NCBI GenBank assembly: GCA_019423685.1
Contig: JAHZAY010000005.1
Coordinates: 1-64,000 of the forward strand
Length of the DNA stretch: 64,000 bases
Source: Clostridiales bacterium
GTDB lineage: Bacteria > Bacillota > Clostridia > Oscillospirales > Ruminococcaceae
Direction: 5' to 3'
The first letter of the stretch is position 1. Every line of letters begins with the position of its first letter. This document shows positions 17,218 to 26,069 of this stretch, piece after piece. Both the position numbers and the translations under genes were made by a program. A model generated the notes under the pieces. That model searched no databases, had not been told where the DNA came from, and saw only the letters and a list, made by a program, of their open reading frames with translations.

Positions 17218-17317
17218 TTGCCCGGGACATCATTTAAAGGAAGCTTTACTGTGAACCGGCTTTGGCATTCCTTGGTCTATTTACAATTCCCATATTTTAA
17301 AAAGGCGCCCATCCTGA

Positions 17318-17323
17318 TATAAT
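17318..17323 (+). promoter_or_regulatory. Extended -10 for the two-component/ABC genes
   Basis: TGATATAAT, an extended -10 about 72 bp ahead of the response regulator start. The -35 (TTTTAA) is weak. Confidence 0.45.
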
Positions 17324-17394
17324 CAAAGAAGCAGACAAGAAGATCATCAAACCAAATCTAGCGATTTTATTTTGCTCTTTGAGGAGTTGGAATC

Positions 17395-18078
17395 ATGCAA
17401 CAAATTTTTCTTTTAGAGGACGACGCGACACTCAGTCGCGGCATCTGCATGGCCCTTGGCGGAACAGACCGCTCTGTCCTGTTGGCAGATTGTATTGCCC
17501 AAGCACAGCAAAGATTGGCCCAGGCGCAATTTGACCTGCTGATTTTGGACATCAATCTCCCCGATGGCAGCGGCCTTGATCTACTGCGCACCCTACGATC
17601 CCGCGGCGACACAACACCAACCATTTTGCTTACCGCCAACGACCTGGAGTTGGACGAGGTCACCGGACTGGAGGCCGGTGCCGACGACTACATCACCAAG
17701 CCTTTTTCTCTGGCTGTACTCCGTGCCAGGGTGAATGCCCAGCTCCGCCGGAGTGCGTCAAAGGCATCCCCGATCGTGACGGTGGGGCCCTTCTCGTTTG
17801 ACTTTGAGCAGATGACCTTTCGCCGGGATGGCAAGCTGGTGGAGCTGTCCAAAACAGAGCAGAGGCTGCTGCGGGTGCTGGTGGAAAATCGAGGGCACAC
17901 TGTGCCGCGGTCCACTCTGGTGGACCGGATATGGACCGACGGCGCAGAATTTGTGGAGGAAAACGCCCTGTCGGTCACCGTAAAGCGGCTGCGCAGCAAG
18001 CTAGAAGATGACCCCGCCAAGCCGCAATACCTGAAAACGGTGTACGGCGTCGGTTACACCTGGGCGGTGAAAGCATGA
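17395..18078 (+). CDS. OmpR/PhoB-family response regulator
   Basis: 227 residues. Receiver domain 1-115 with acidic pair EDD at 8-10, phospho-acceptor in LLILDINLPDGSGLDLL (Asp about 52), TANDLELDEVTGLEAGADDYITKPF with the conserved Lys. The C-terminal winged helix has LSKTEQRLLRVLVENRGHTVPR and YLKTVYGVGYTW. RBS GAGGAG. Its stop overlaps the kinase start (ATGA). The TCS + ABC ATPase + large FtsX permease order is that of BceRS-BceAB/VraSR-like peptide-sensing and detoxification modules. Confidence 0.93.
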   Translation: MQQIFLLEDDATLSRGICMALGGTDRSVLLADCIAQAQQRLAQAQFDLLILDINLPDGSGLDLLRTLRSRGDTTPTILLTANDLELDEVTGLEAGADDYITKPFSLAVLRARVNAQLRRSASKASPIVTVGPFSFDFEQMTFRRDGKLVELSKTEQRLLRVLVENRGHTVPRSTLVDRIWTDGAEFVEENALSVTVKRLRSKLEDDPAKPQYLKTVYGVGYTWAVKA

Positions 18079-18974
18079 ATTCCTACGTCGTTTTCGGTAT
18101 CGCCGCCTTTGTTGCACTGCTCGTCATCGTCATTGACCGTTGGCGCACCGTCCGCATCATCCAGCGGCTGGACAGTATGCTCACCGATGCAATAAACGGA
18201 ACCTTTTGCGAACAAACCTTTGACGAAAGCCGGCTCTCCTCTCTGGAAAGCCGATTGGAGCGATATCTCTCAGCCAGTGCCCTATCTGAACGGAATGTGC
18301 GGGAACAAAAGGATCAGATCAGCGCTCTGATCTCCGACATCTCCCATCAGACCAAAACCCCTGTGGCCAACCTACAGCTCTACGCCCAGCTGCTCTTGGA
18401 ACAGCCGCTCACCTCACAGCAAGCTGAGTGCGCCCAGACCATTGCCTCTCAAGCTGACAAGCTCCAAGCGCTGATCGAAGCCCTGGTCAAGACCTCCCGG
18501 CTGGAAACGGGAGTTTTGACCCTGCACCCCCAGCCATGTGAAATTTCCACCACCATACAGCGTGCGGCTGCACAATATGCCCCCAAAGCACAGCAAAAGG
18601 AAATTGCCTTGCATATTAGGCAGATACAAGGCCATGCTGTCTTTGATCCCAAGTGGACAGAGGAGGCAATATGCAACCTGTTGGACAACGCTGTCAAGTA
18701 CACTCCTGATGGTGGGACTGTGACGGTGACGGTGAAAAATTACGAGCTATTTTCCGCCATTCAGGTAGCCGACACCGGTCCGGGAATCTGTGAGGAGGAA
18801 CAATCGAAAATCTTTGCCCGGTTTTACCGCGCTCCCGGCGCCTGGCAGGTGGAAGGGGTAGGAATTGGCCTTTCCCTCACCCGCCAGATTGCCGAAAAGC
18901 AGGGGGGCTATGTGAAGGTCGAAAGCACCCCTGGGAAAGGGAGCGTCTTTTCTTTGTTCCTTCCGCATCCGTAA
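18075..18974 (+). CDS. Sensor histidine kinase, small single-TM type
   Basis: 299 residues with one N-terminal membrane helix (VVFGIAAFVALLVIVIDRW) and no extracellular sensor domain. H-box ISDISHQTKTPVANLQ with the phospho-His near residue 97, N box NLLDNAVKYTP, G boxes VADTGPGICEEE and GVGIGLSLTRQIAEKQGG. Kinases lacking a sensor loop and coupled to ABC transporters usually sense flux through the transporter, so the downstream permease may be the real sensor. Overlaps the regulator by 4 bp. Confidence 0.92.
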   Translation: MNSYVVFGIAAFVALLVIVIDRWRTVRIIQRLDSMLTDAINGTFCEQTFDESRLSSLESRLERYLSASALSERNVREQKDQISALISDISHQTKTPVANLQLYAQLLLEQPLTSQQAECAQTIASQADKLQALIEALVKTSRLETGVLTLHPQPCEISTTIQRAAAQYAPKAQQKEIALHIRQIQGHAVFDPKWTEEAICNLLDNAVKYTPDGGTVTVTVKNYELFSAIQVADTGPGICEEEQSKIFARFYRAPGAWQVEGVGIGLSLTRQIAEKQGGYVKVESTPGKGSVFSLFLPHP

Positions 18975-19030
18975 TCGGCTTGTGTCAAAACTGTCACATT
19001 CTGGAAAGTACTAGGACAGATTCCTATGTT

Positions 19031-19064
19031 AAAGTCTGTATTGTCAAGAGGCGATACAGACTTT
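19031..19064. promoter_or_regulatory. Inverted repeat between kinase and ABC genes
   Basis: Perfect 11-bp arms AAAGTCTGTAT (19031-19041) and ATACAGACTTT (19054-19064), ending 7 nt before the GGAGG of the ABC ATPase. Could be a regulator binding site or an RNA hairpin controlling translation or read-through into the transporter genes. Confidence 0.55.
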
Positions 19065-19083
19065 TCGTTTGGAGGAAAAGGAA

Positions 19084-19752
19084 ATGACCATTTTACAGAC
19101 TATCGATTTAAAAAAGTACTACGGCACTGGGGACACCCAGGTCAAGGCCCTAGACGGAGTGAACCTGTGCATCGAACAGGGCGAATTTGTGGCCATCGTG
19201 GGCACCTCCGGTTCCGGCAAATCCACCTTGCTCCACATGTTGGGTGGGCTGGACCGCCCCACATCGGGCACCGTCACGGTGGACTCCAAAAACATCTTTG
19301 CCCTCAAGGATGAGGCCCTCACCATCTTTCGCCGCCGCAAAATCGGTTTTGTCTTTCAGTCCTACAACCTGGTTCCGGTGCTCAGCGTTTGGGAAAATAT
19401 CATCCTGCCCATTCAGCTAGACGGCAGAAAGGTCGATGAGGAATACACCCAATCGGTCATCTCCACCCTGGGGCTGGAAAAGAAGCTGCACAGCCTGCCC
19501 AACCAGCTTTCCGGCGGTCAGCAGCAGAGGGTGGCCATTGCCCGCGCGCTGGCCACCAAGCCAGCCATTCTGCTGGCCGACGAGCCCACCGGCAATCTGG
19601 ACAGCAAAACCAGCCAGGATGTGCTGGGGCTGATGAAGGTGACGGGACAAAAATTTGGCCAAACGATGGTGATGATTACCCATAACGAGGAGATCGCCCA
19701 GATGGCCGACCGCATCGTCCGCATTGAGGACGGACAGATCGTCAATCGATAA
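19084..19752 (+). CDS. ABC transporter ATP-binding protein (MacB/BceA type)
   Basis: 222 residues from ATG 19084, eight nt after GGAGG; an upstream TTG overlaps the RBS and is not used. Walker A GTSGSGKSTLLHMLGGLD, Q-loop FVFQSYNLVPVLSVWENI, signature LSGGQQQRVAIARAL, Walker B ILLADEPTGNLD, H-loop MVMITHNEE. The LVPxLxVxENIxLP phrase is typical of the LolD/MacB/BceA group. Partner of the FtsX-type permease 12 bp downstream. Confidence 0.95.
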   Translation: MTILQTIDLKKYYGTGDTQVKALDGVNLCIEQGEFVAIVGTSGSGKSTLLHMLGGLDRPTSGTVTVDSKNIFALKDEALTIFRRRKIGFVFQSYNLVPVLSVWENIILPIQLDGRKVDEEYTQSVISTLGLEKKLHSLPNQLSGGQQQRVAIARALATKPAILLADEPTGNLDSKTSQDVLGLMKVTGQKFGQTMVMITHNEEIAQMADRIVRIEDGQIVNR

Positions 19753-19764
19753 GGAGGGGCAGCT

Positions 19765-22419
19765 ATGAAAGTATCCAATCGCAGCTGCATCCGTCGGTTG
19801 AGCATCCGGGCCCTTTTGGCCAACCGCACCCGAAATATCGTGGCAGTGCTGGCCATTGCCCTGACAGCGCTGCTTTTTACTTCTCTTTTTACCATCGCTC
19901 TGTCCATCAACGAAGGCATCCAGCAAAACAATTTCCGTCAAGCCGGCGGTTGGTCGCACGGCACCTTCAAGTTTATGACAGAAGAACAGTGCAAGGCGCT
20001 GGAGGGCGACCCACTCATCCAGGCGTACGGCGTCCGCCGCTTCCTCGGTTCGCCGACAGAAGTTCCGTTCAACAAATCCCATGTAGAAATCGGGTATTCC
20101 GACGCCAACCAGGCCCACTGGAGCTACTGCGACCCGGTGGAGGGCCGCCTGCCTCGGGAGGACACCAATGAGGCCGCTACCGACACCCATGTATTGCAGC
20201 TGCTGGGGGTGGAGCCGAAAATTGGAACCTCGTTTACCGTCACCTTCGATGTAGACGGCCATGAGACCACCCAGACCTTTACCCTGTGCGGGTGGTGGGA
20301 ATATGACCAAGCTGTAGTGGCCAATCACATCCTCATCCCGGAAAGCCGGCTGGAAGAAGTCCTGTCACAGGTCGGCGTGACTTTCCCTACCGACGACGGC
20401 ATAACAGCAAGTTGGAACCTGGATGTGATGCTCCAGAACGGCGCCCGATCAATTGAATCCGATATGGAGAAAATTTTGGCAAATCACGGCTATCAGTCCC
20501 AGACGCCCGGAGAAAACTACATCTCGATCGGCATCAACTGGGGCTATACCGGCGCGCAGCTCTCGAGCAATCTGGACCCCGCTACGGCAGTCATGATCCT
20601 CGGCATCCTGCTTCTCATCTTGTTGACCGGCTATCTCATTATCTATAATGTGTTCCAGATCTCTGTAGCGGGGGATATCCGCTTTTATGGCCTGCTCAAA
20701 ACCATCGGCACCACCCCGCGGCAGCTCCGGCGGATCATCCGCACCCAAGCGCTGATCCTCTCGCTCATCGGCATCCCCATCGGCCTGCTTCTGGGTTGGC
20801 TGCTGGGCGGCGTGCTCACCCCCATCATCGCTGCACAGCTCAACGGGGTCACCACTGTGGTCTGTGTCACTCCGCTTCTCTTTGTGGGTGCGGCCATCTT
20901 TGCTTTGGGGACGGTGCTCATCTCCTGCCGCCGTCCCGGCCGTCTGGCTGGCAAGGTTTCCCCGGTGGAAGCGGTGCGCTACACCGAAGGCAAGGCGCTC
21001 AAACAGAAAGAAAAGCGAAACGGCAAGGGGGTGTCTTTGCTGTCCATGGCCTGGGCCAATTTGGGCCGCAGCCGGGGCAAGACCTTCCTCACCGTGCTGT
21101 CTTTGACGCTGGCAGTAGTGCTGCTGACCCTGACGGTGACCATCACCGGGGGCTTTGACATGGATAAATACGTCTCGAACTTCACTGCCAGCGACTTTAT
21201 CCTGGCCGATGCAAGACAGTTCCAGACCGGCGGAGACGCGTTTTATGACGGAATGGAAGTACCAGAGGAAGTTATTGACGCCATCGACGCCCAAGGCGGC
21301 ATCACCGGAAGCGGCCGGGTCTATGGCAAAACATCGGCTGCTGTGGAGTTTGTCACCGAAGAATACTACCGCTCCATGCAGGGGCGATGGCTCACCCAGG
21401 AGCAGTTGGACATCGCGGTGGCTTCCCAGGAACGCACCGAGGGCGGCCTGCTGGCCGATCGGGTCCAACTCTATGGCATGGAACCTTTCGCCTTAGACCA
21501 TCTGGAGGTGCTGCAAGGGGACCTCTCCAAGCTCAACGATCCCGACGGAAATTTCATCGCCGCCGTGTACAGTGACGACGACTATGGCGAACCGATCATG
21601 GACAGCCACTGGGCCCGTCTTGGAGATACCGTGACCATCCGATATGTAGAAGAGTACGAATACTATAATCCCACCACCGGCGAGGTTTACGGTGCCTTGG
21701 AGGATGTGCCCGAAGGTGCAAACTACGCCCAGCGGGCCGTCAAATATCGGGATGTGGACTACACCGTAGCCGCTCTGGTGGTCGTCCCCTCCGCCTTGAG
21801 CTACCGCTACTACGGCGCTGACGAATTTGTTCTCGGTGCGCAGAGATTTATTCGGGATACCGGGACGGACTTGGTCATGTACTATGCATTCGACACCACA
21901 GATGAATCCAATGCCGCGATGGAGGCCTTCCTTCAGGACTACACGGAAAATGTAAATCCCCAGTTTGACTATGAGAGCAAAGCCACCTATGCTGGAGAAT
22001 TTGAGAGTACCCGGAATATGTTTCTCCTGCTTGGGGGCGCCCTCAGCTTCATCGTGGGTCTGGTAGGAGTGCTCAACTTCTTCAACGCCATCCTCACCGG
22101 CATCACCGCCCGCCGCCGGGAACTGGCCGTTCTTCAATCGATCGGCATGACAACCCGCCAGTTGCAGACGATGCTCGCTCTCGAAGGGCTGCTGTACACC
22201 TCTGGTTCTGTGCTGCTTGCTCTGGCTTGGATTTTGCTCACCGCCCCCTTTGTGGGTCCCGCCCTCGACAAGACGATCTGGTTCTTCACCTACCACTTCA
22301 CCATCTGGCCGATTCTGGTAGTGCTGCCCCTGTTTGCCGCCCTGGGCATTGTAATCCCGGTGGCAACCTGTCGGATTACCCAGCGTTACTCGGTGGTGGA
22401 ACGGCTGCGCGTGGAGTAA
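19765..22419 (+). CDS. Large FtsX-type ABC transporter permease
   Basis: 884 residues. N-terminal helix (IVAVLAIALTALLFTSLFTIALS), a roughly 200-residue extracytoplasmic region, a three-helix FtsX domain (about 275-395), another helix near 445 followed by a second extracytoplasmic region, and a C-terminal FtsX domain with three helices (about 755-875; RRRELAVLQSIGMTTRQL coupling loop). This duplicated MacB-like layout fits peptide or lipoprotein efflux and antimicrobial-peptide resistance modules. RBS AAGGAGGGG. Substrate unknown. Confidence 0.9.
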   Translation: MKVSNRSCIRRLSIRALLANRTRNIVAVLAIALTALLFTSLFTIALSINEGIQQNNFRQAGGWSHGTFKFMTEEQCKALEGDPLIQAYGVRRFLGSPTEVPFNKSHVEIGYSDANQAHWSYCDPVEGRLPREDTNEAATDTHVLQLLGVEPKIGTSFTVTFDVDGHETTQTFTLCGWWEYDQAVVANHILIPESRLEEVLSQVGVTFPTDDGITASWNLDVMLQNGARSIESDMEKILANHGYQSQTPGENYISIGINWGYTGAQLSSNLDPATAVMILGILLLILLTGYLIIYNVFQISVAGDIRFYGLLKTIGTTPRQLRRIIRTQALILSLIGIPIGLLLGWLLGGVLTPIIAAQLNGVTTVVCVTPLLFVGAAIFALGTVLISCRRPGRLAGKVSPVEAVRYTEGKALKQKEKRNGKGVSLLSMAWANLGRSRGKTFLTVLSLTLAVVLLTLTVTITGGFDMDKYVSNFTASDFILADARQFQTGGDAFYDGMEVPEEVIDAIDAQGGITGSGRVYGKTSAAVEFVTEEYYRSMQGRWLTQEQLDIAVASQERTEGGLLADRVQLYGMEPFALDHLEVLQGDLSKLNDPDGNFIAAVYSDDDYGEPIMDSHWARLGDTVTIRYVEEYEYYNPTTGEVYGALEDVPEGANYAQRAVKYRDVDYTVAALVVVPSALSYRYYGADEFVLGAQRFIRDTGTDLVMYYAFDTTDESNAAMEAFLQDYTENVNPQFDYESKATYAGEFESTRNMFLLLGGALSFIVGLVGVLNFFNAILTGITARRRELAVLQSIGMTTRQLQTMLALEGLLYTSGSVLLALAWILLTAPFVGPALDKTIWFFTYHFTIWPILVVLPLFAALGIVIPVATCRITQRYSVVERLRVE

Positions 22420-22697
22420 CTGCATTTAGAAAAGTTGCAGAAATGCCTGCCGCAGCATGAGAATGGGACAAATGGGCGTGATATAACAACTATAATTTCT
22501 TCCAACAAACTTCTCCTCTAGAAAGCTAATTTTCACCTGTCGGGCGATCGCTTTTCTGGACCCTTTTGGAGGAGGGATTTCCCTAAAAAGCTATCCATCG
22601 TGACTGACCGCCTTTACAGGCAGATTCTTTTGGAATTAAAGCCCACCCAGATGAGATCAGGAGGGTCCCCCGTTTTGCATAATGGCCCAAACAATTG
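22420..22697. other. Gene-free intergenic stretch
   Basis: No ORF with an RBS. It contains a small palindrome (agggatttccct near 22575) but no clear terminator after the permease gene. Confidence 0.4.
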
Positions 22698-22727
22698 TTG
22701 ACGTTAAAACGCTGTGTGCGCTATAAT
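22698..22727 (+). promoter_or_regulatory. Promoter of the LuxR-type regulator gene
   Basis: TTGACG (22698-22703), 18-bp spacer, TATAAT (22722-22727). Confidence 0.75.
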
Positions 22728-22778
22728 CAATTTATAGATTGTATGCCGGCTTGACATGAGATGGATGGGGGACTCAAG

Positions 22779-23990
22779 ATGAAAAATTATCTGTCGATTC
22801 GAGAGGCATCGGAGAAGTGGGGCGTCTCCGAACGAAGAATCAATCAATATTGTGTAGAAGGGCGAATTCCCGGCGCGCAGCGCATAGGGAAATCCTGGGC
22901 CATTCCCTGCAATGCAGAAAAGCCCGGGGATCCACGTCGGGTGCGCAGCCAGACAAAACCGATAATAGCCCCTCCAATTACCGACAGCCTGCTGGATCAC
23001 GCAAACCTCATGCCCTTAATGAACACATCCTTCACACCCGGACACTGCCGGGAAGCGGTCGCTTCTATGGCGGCAGGACCTCGGCGGAACATTGCCATGG
23101 CGGAATATTACTATTTCACTGGAAAAGCCAAACTAGCCGCAAGGGCCGCAGAGCCCTATCTCACCAGTTCTGAGATGGGGGCAAGGCTCTCCTCCTGCCT
23201 AATTTATGCCTATTCAAACCTTTCTTTGGGGCGCATCCAGCGGGCAAGATTTGCCCTTGACGAGATGAACGCCGCCCTTTTTGCTGCTGGAAAGTTCTCG
23301 CCGCAGTTTCAAGCAGCATCGGCCTTCATCGCATCGGCCGGAGCAGTGCTTTTACACCTGCCGCTTCCAGAAGAGCTCCCCGAAATCGAAAGTTTTCTTC
23401 CACTATTATCTCCAGGGCTTCGCGCCTTTTCCCTCTATGTGCAGGCCCACTATCTCTATCTAAAGGAAGAATACCACAAGAGTATCGGAATTGTAGAGGC
23501 TACTCTTGCCATGGGCGCAGATGCCTACCCCATCCCCGCCATCTATCTGCACCTTGTCGCGGTGATGGATTATATGAGCTTAAAGCAGCCCGAGCGTGCA
23601 AAAGCACATCTCCTGTTAGCCTGGAAAATTGCGCAACCGGACGACCTGATCGAGGGATTTGGAGAACACCATGGACTTTTAGGGGCCATGTTGGAAGCGG
23701 TCATCAAGCCCTCATGGCCGGAAGATTTTAAACGAATTATCGAAATCACCTACCGCTTCTCTTCTGGTTGGCGCAGAATCCACAACCCCATTACAGGGGA
23801 CGATGTGGCAGATGACCTGACTACCACAGAGTTTTCGATCGCCATGCTTGCAGCAAGGGGATGGACCACGCAGGAGATTGCGGAGCATCTGAACATCTCC
23901 ATCAATACGGCAAAGAGTCATATTTCCGACGTCATGAAAAAGCTGAAGGTACAAAACCGCAAAGGCCTAAAACAACACATGCTGCAATAA
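22779..23990 (+). CDS. LuxR-family transcriptional regulator with extra N-terminal HTH
   Basis: 403 residues from ATG 22779 (GGGGGA upstream). Residues 1-55 resemble an excisionase/MerR-like HTH (YLSIREASEKWGVSERRINQYCVEGRIPGAQRIGKSWAIP). The middle (about 85-330) is alpha-helical and TPR-like. The C terminus is a LuxR HTH (TTTEFSIAMLAARGWTTQEI, then AEHLNISINTAKSHISDVMKKL). Two DNA-binding modules in one protein is uncommon. A cytoplasmic regulator; targets unknown, possibly the adjacent convergent redox genes. Confidence 0.82.
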   Translation: MKNYLSIREASEKWGVSERRINQYCVEGRIPGAQRIGKSWAIPCNAEKPGDPRRVRSQTKPIIAPPITDSLLDHANLMPLMNTSFTPGHCREAVASMAAGPRRNIAMAEYYYFTGKAKLAARAAEPYLTSSEMGARLSSCLIYAYSNLSLGRIQRARFALDEMNAALFAAGKFSPQFQAASAFIASAGAVLLHLPLPEELPEIESFLPLLSPGLRAFSLYVQAHYLYLKEEYHKSIGIVEATLAMGADAYPIPAIYLHLVAVMDYMSLKQPERAKAHLLLAWKIAQPDDLIEGFGEHHGLLGAMLEAVIKPSWPEDFKRIIEITYRFSSGWRRIHNPITGDDVADDLTTTEFSIAMLAARGWTTQEIAEHLNISINTAKSHISDVMKKLKVQNRKGLKQHMLQ

Positions 23991-24106
23991 TCAAAACGCT
24001 TGCCTTTTCTCTATCAGATGAACACTTGAGCAGGATGGAGGAACCAATACGTGCCACATTTGAGATTTTCCTTGCAATGCAAACTTTCGCTTATTTTCTT
24101 ATACAG

Positions 24107-24144
24107 AAAAATCCGTTCCATTTTAAAAATGGAACGGATTTTTT
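24107..24144. terminator. Bidirectional terminator
   Basis: AAAATCCGTTCCATTTT pairs with AAAATGGAACGGATTTT, A-run left and T-run right. It separates the regulator gene from the convergent flavin reductase. Confidence 0.85.
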
Positions 24145-24160
24145 AAGAGGGAAAAAGAAG

Positions 24161-24658
24161 CTACTCTGCCGGCTTAATCTGTGCATATCCTTTCCACGCA
24201 AACAGCGCCTTCTCTCCAATTTCTCCATATACCTTTTCTACATTGCAGATGTACAGGTAGTGGTCACCTACCTCGTGGAATTCCTTGAGGGTACACTGTA
24301 TCGCCACTCTGGTGTGCAGCGGGACGAGAATTTCGCTCTCCGGCAACTGCTGCATCTCGATCTGAAACTTTCCAATCTTGTCGGTATCTCGTCCTGTGGT
24401 GCTGCCGCAGCCCAGTACCGCATCGGCAATTGCTTCTCCCGGTACGGTGAGAACGACCTTCTTGGTTTCCCGCACCCGCTCTCCGCTATAGGAAGTCTTG
24501 GCCATCGCATAGGCGATCATATTGGGGTTATAGGACAGGTAGGTCCACCAAGATACTGTAGCGAGGTTGGTAGAGCCATCCGGTTTGAGGGTGCATACCA
24601 GCGATACCGGATTTGGGGAGGTCAGTCGCGAGGCAAATGGCAGTTCAATTGGTTTCAT
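24161..24658 (-). CDS. Flavin reductase-like FMN-binding protein
   Basis: 165 residues of the DIM6/NTAB flavin reductase-like split-barrel family: N-terminal PVSLVCTLKPDGSTNLATVSWWTYLSYNPNMIAYAM, typical of FMN-binding beta-barrels, then TGRDTDKIGKF and the C-terminal HEVGDHYLYICNVEKVY. Cytoplasmic redox enzyme, probably NAD(P)H:flavin oxidoreductase or flavoredoxin. Third gene of a run of three flavin enzymes on the minus strand. Confidence 0.88.
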   Translation of the reverse strand: MKPIELPFASRLTSPNPVSLVCTLKPDGSTNLATVSWWTYLSYNPNMIAYAMAKTSYSGERVRETKKVVLTVPGEAIADAVLGCGSTTGRDTDKIGKFQIEMQQLPESEILVPLHTRVAIQCTLKEFHEVGDHYLYICNVEKVYGEIGEKALFAWKGYAQIKPAE

Positions 24659-24703
24659 GAGAACACTTCCTTTCTATTTGGATAAATCGTGCTTGATAAA
24701 ATA

Positions 24704-25252
24704 TTAGTGAATGGATTTTCCCAGTTCATAGGCCTGCTGCAATTCGGGTTTATCGGCGATATCTCCGACCTGCATATTCCCTCCTGCCAACACATGGCCG
24801 AGATTTTTCCACTTCAGGTGGTCCATCAGGTGGTCATAGTACAGGACAACATCGTCAAATCCGTGTCCTTCCGCAGCCATCAACAGCACTCCCGAACGGC
24901 CATTCGCCCGCAAAAAGTTGCCGTCATGCTCTTCCAGCGCGAACAAGCGGTCGATTGCGGTGCGCAGCTGCCCGCTCAGATTCCAGTAGTACAGAGGGCT
25001 TGCCAGCACCACCACATCACATTCCCTTATTGCGGGATAAATTTTCTGCATGTCGTCCTTCTGGACACAGGGACATTCCCGGCTGCTGTGGCCGCCAAAG
25101 CAGCCCTTGCACCCGTGGATCTCCATCTGATCCAGCAAAAATGCGGTGGCCGTGTTCCCTGCGCTTTCGGCTCCTTCGGTGAGGGCCTTCACCAAAGCGG
25201 AGGTATTGCCGTTTTTGCGGGGGCTGCCATTGAGAATTACAATTTTCTTCAT
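24704..25252 (-). CDS. Flavodoxin-fold NAD(P)H-dependent oxidoreductase
   Basis: 182 residues from the second ATG (25252, eight nt from AGGAG). N-terminal FMN phosphate loop ILNGSPRKNGNTSALV, then CKGCFGGHSSRECPCVQKDDM (iron-sulfur flavoprotein/NADPH-dependent FMN reductase family), and VVLASPLYYWNLSGQLRTAIDR for isoalloxazine contacts. The Cys-rich loop may be redox active. 45 bp from the flavin reductase and 28 bp from the nitroreductase; one operon. Confidence 0.88.
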   Translation of the reverse strand: MKKIVILNGSPRKNGNTSALVKALTEGAESAGNTATAFLLDQMEIHGCKGCFGGHSSRECPCVQKDDMQKIYPAIRECDVVVLASPLYYWNLSGQLRTAIDRLFALEEHDGNFLRANGRSGVLLMAAEGHGFDDVVLYYDHLMDHLKWKNLGHVLAGGNMQVGDIADKPELQQAYELGKSIH

Positions 25253-25280
25253 CGCCATCTCTCCTTTTTATTCCTTGCGA

Positions 25281-25928
25281 TTATTCCATGCCCCGATACA
25301 CCACTTCGGAGATGGGTTTGCGGCTGGATTTAAAGCGGTTGACCGGCGCGTTTGGATCGGGGTACCCGATGCCGATGCCCATGAGCACCGCCTTTTCCTG
25401 TGGGATTTCCAATACCTCCCGAATCAGGTCTGGATAGCCCACAAAGGCCGCTGCCGGGATGCTCGCAAGCCCGTGCTCGGTGGCAGAGAGCATCAAACTC
25501 TGCACAAAACTGCCACAGTCAAATACCGACCAACTCGGCAGGCAGCGGTCCAGACAGACAAAAATCATCGTTTGGGCGTGAAAGAGATCCCGTTTTTGCA
25601 GGGTATAGTCCAGATTTTTGTGCGGTTCATGTGCACAAATTCTATCAAAGTACTCGTCGATTTTCCCGCGCATCTGCGGCGCCCACTGCCCATCAAAACG
25701 GTTATCCAGATCTGCTCGGATTTTCTGCTTGCGGCAGCTTTCATACCCCTGACGAATCTTGCACATTGCCTTCGGTCCGGCAACAAATATCTCCCACGGC
25801 TGGGAATTTTCACAGGATGGCGATAAAAATGCCGCGCGCAACACCTCCTCCAACTGCTCGCGCGGGACCTCACGCTCTAAAAAACAGCGGCAGGAATGGC
25901 GGCTTTCCAACGCTTGCTGTACGTCCAT
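25281..25928 (-). CDS. Nitroreductase family protein
   Basis: 215 residues. N-terminal ALESRHSCRCFLEREVPREQL is the family's RxSxRxF block; LSPSCENSQPWEIFV contacts FMN; C-terminal GIGIGYPDPNAP. FMN-dependent NAD(P)H nitro/quinone reductase, cytoplasmic. RBS AGAGGT. First gene of the three-gene flavin operon and divergent from an HxlR regulator, a common regulator/oxidoreductase pairing. Confidence 0.9.
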   Translation of the reverse strand: MDVQQALESRHSCRCFLEREVPREQLEEVLRAAFLSPSCENSQPWEIFVAGPKAMCKIRQGYESCRKQKIRADLDNRFDGQWAPQMRGKIDEYFDRICAHEPHKNLDYTLQKRDLFHAQTMIFVCLDRCLPSWSVFDCGSFVQSLMLSATEHGLASIPAAAFVGYPDLIREVLEIPQEKAVLMGIGIGYPDPNAPVNRFKSSRKPISEVVYRGME

Positions 25929-26069
25929 GCTGTACCTCTTTTCCCAAAGGATTGACTTTCCCTTTGTTTTATACTATGATTATATCAAAAACAGAATATA
26001 AAATAAGTACGCACATTTATGTTATATACTAACTTAAAGGGAAGTGTTATTGTGCATCACCTCACATGA

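Noticed and set aside
22530..22550. Further CCTGTCGGG-like 9-mers near 22540 and 35352 as sites for the rpe regulator
   Set aside because: Single half-sites outside promoter-like positions; about one chance occurrence is expected in a window this size.
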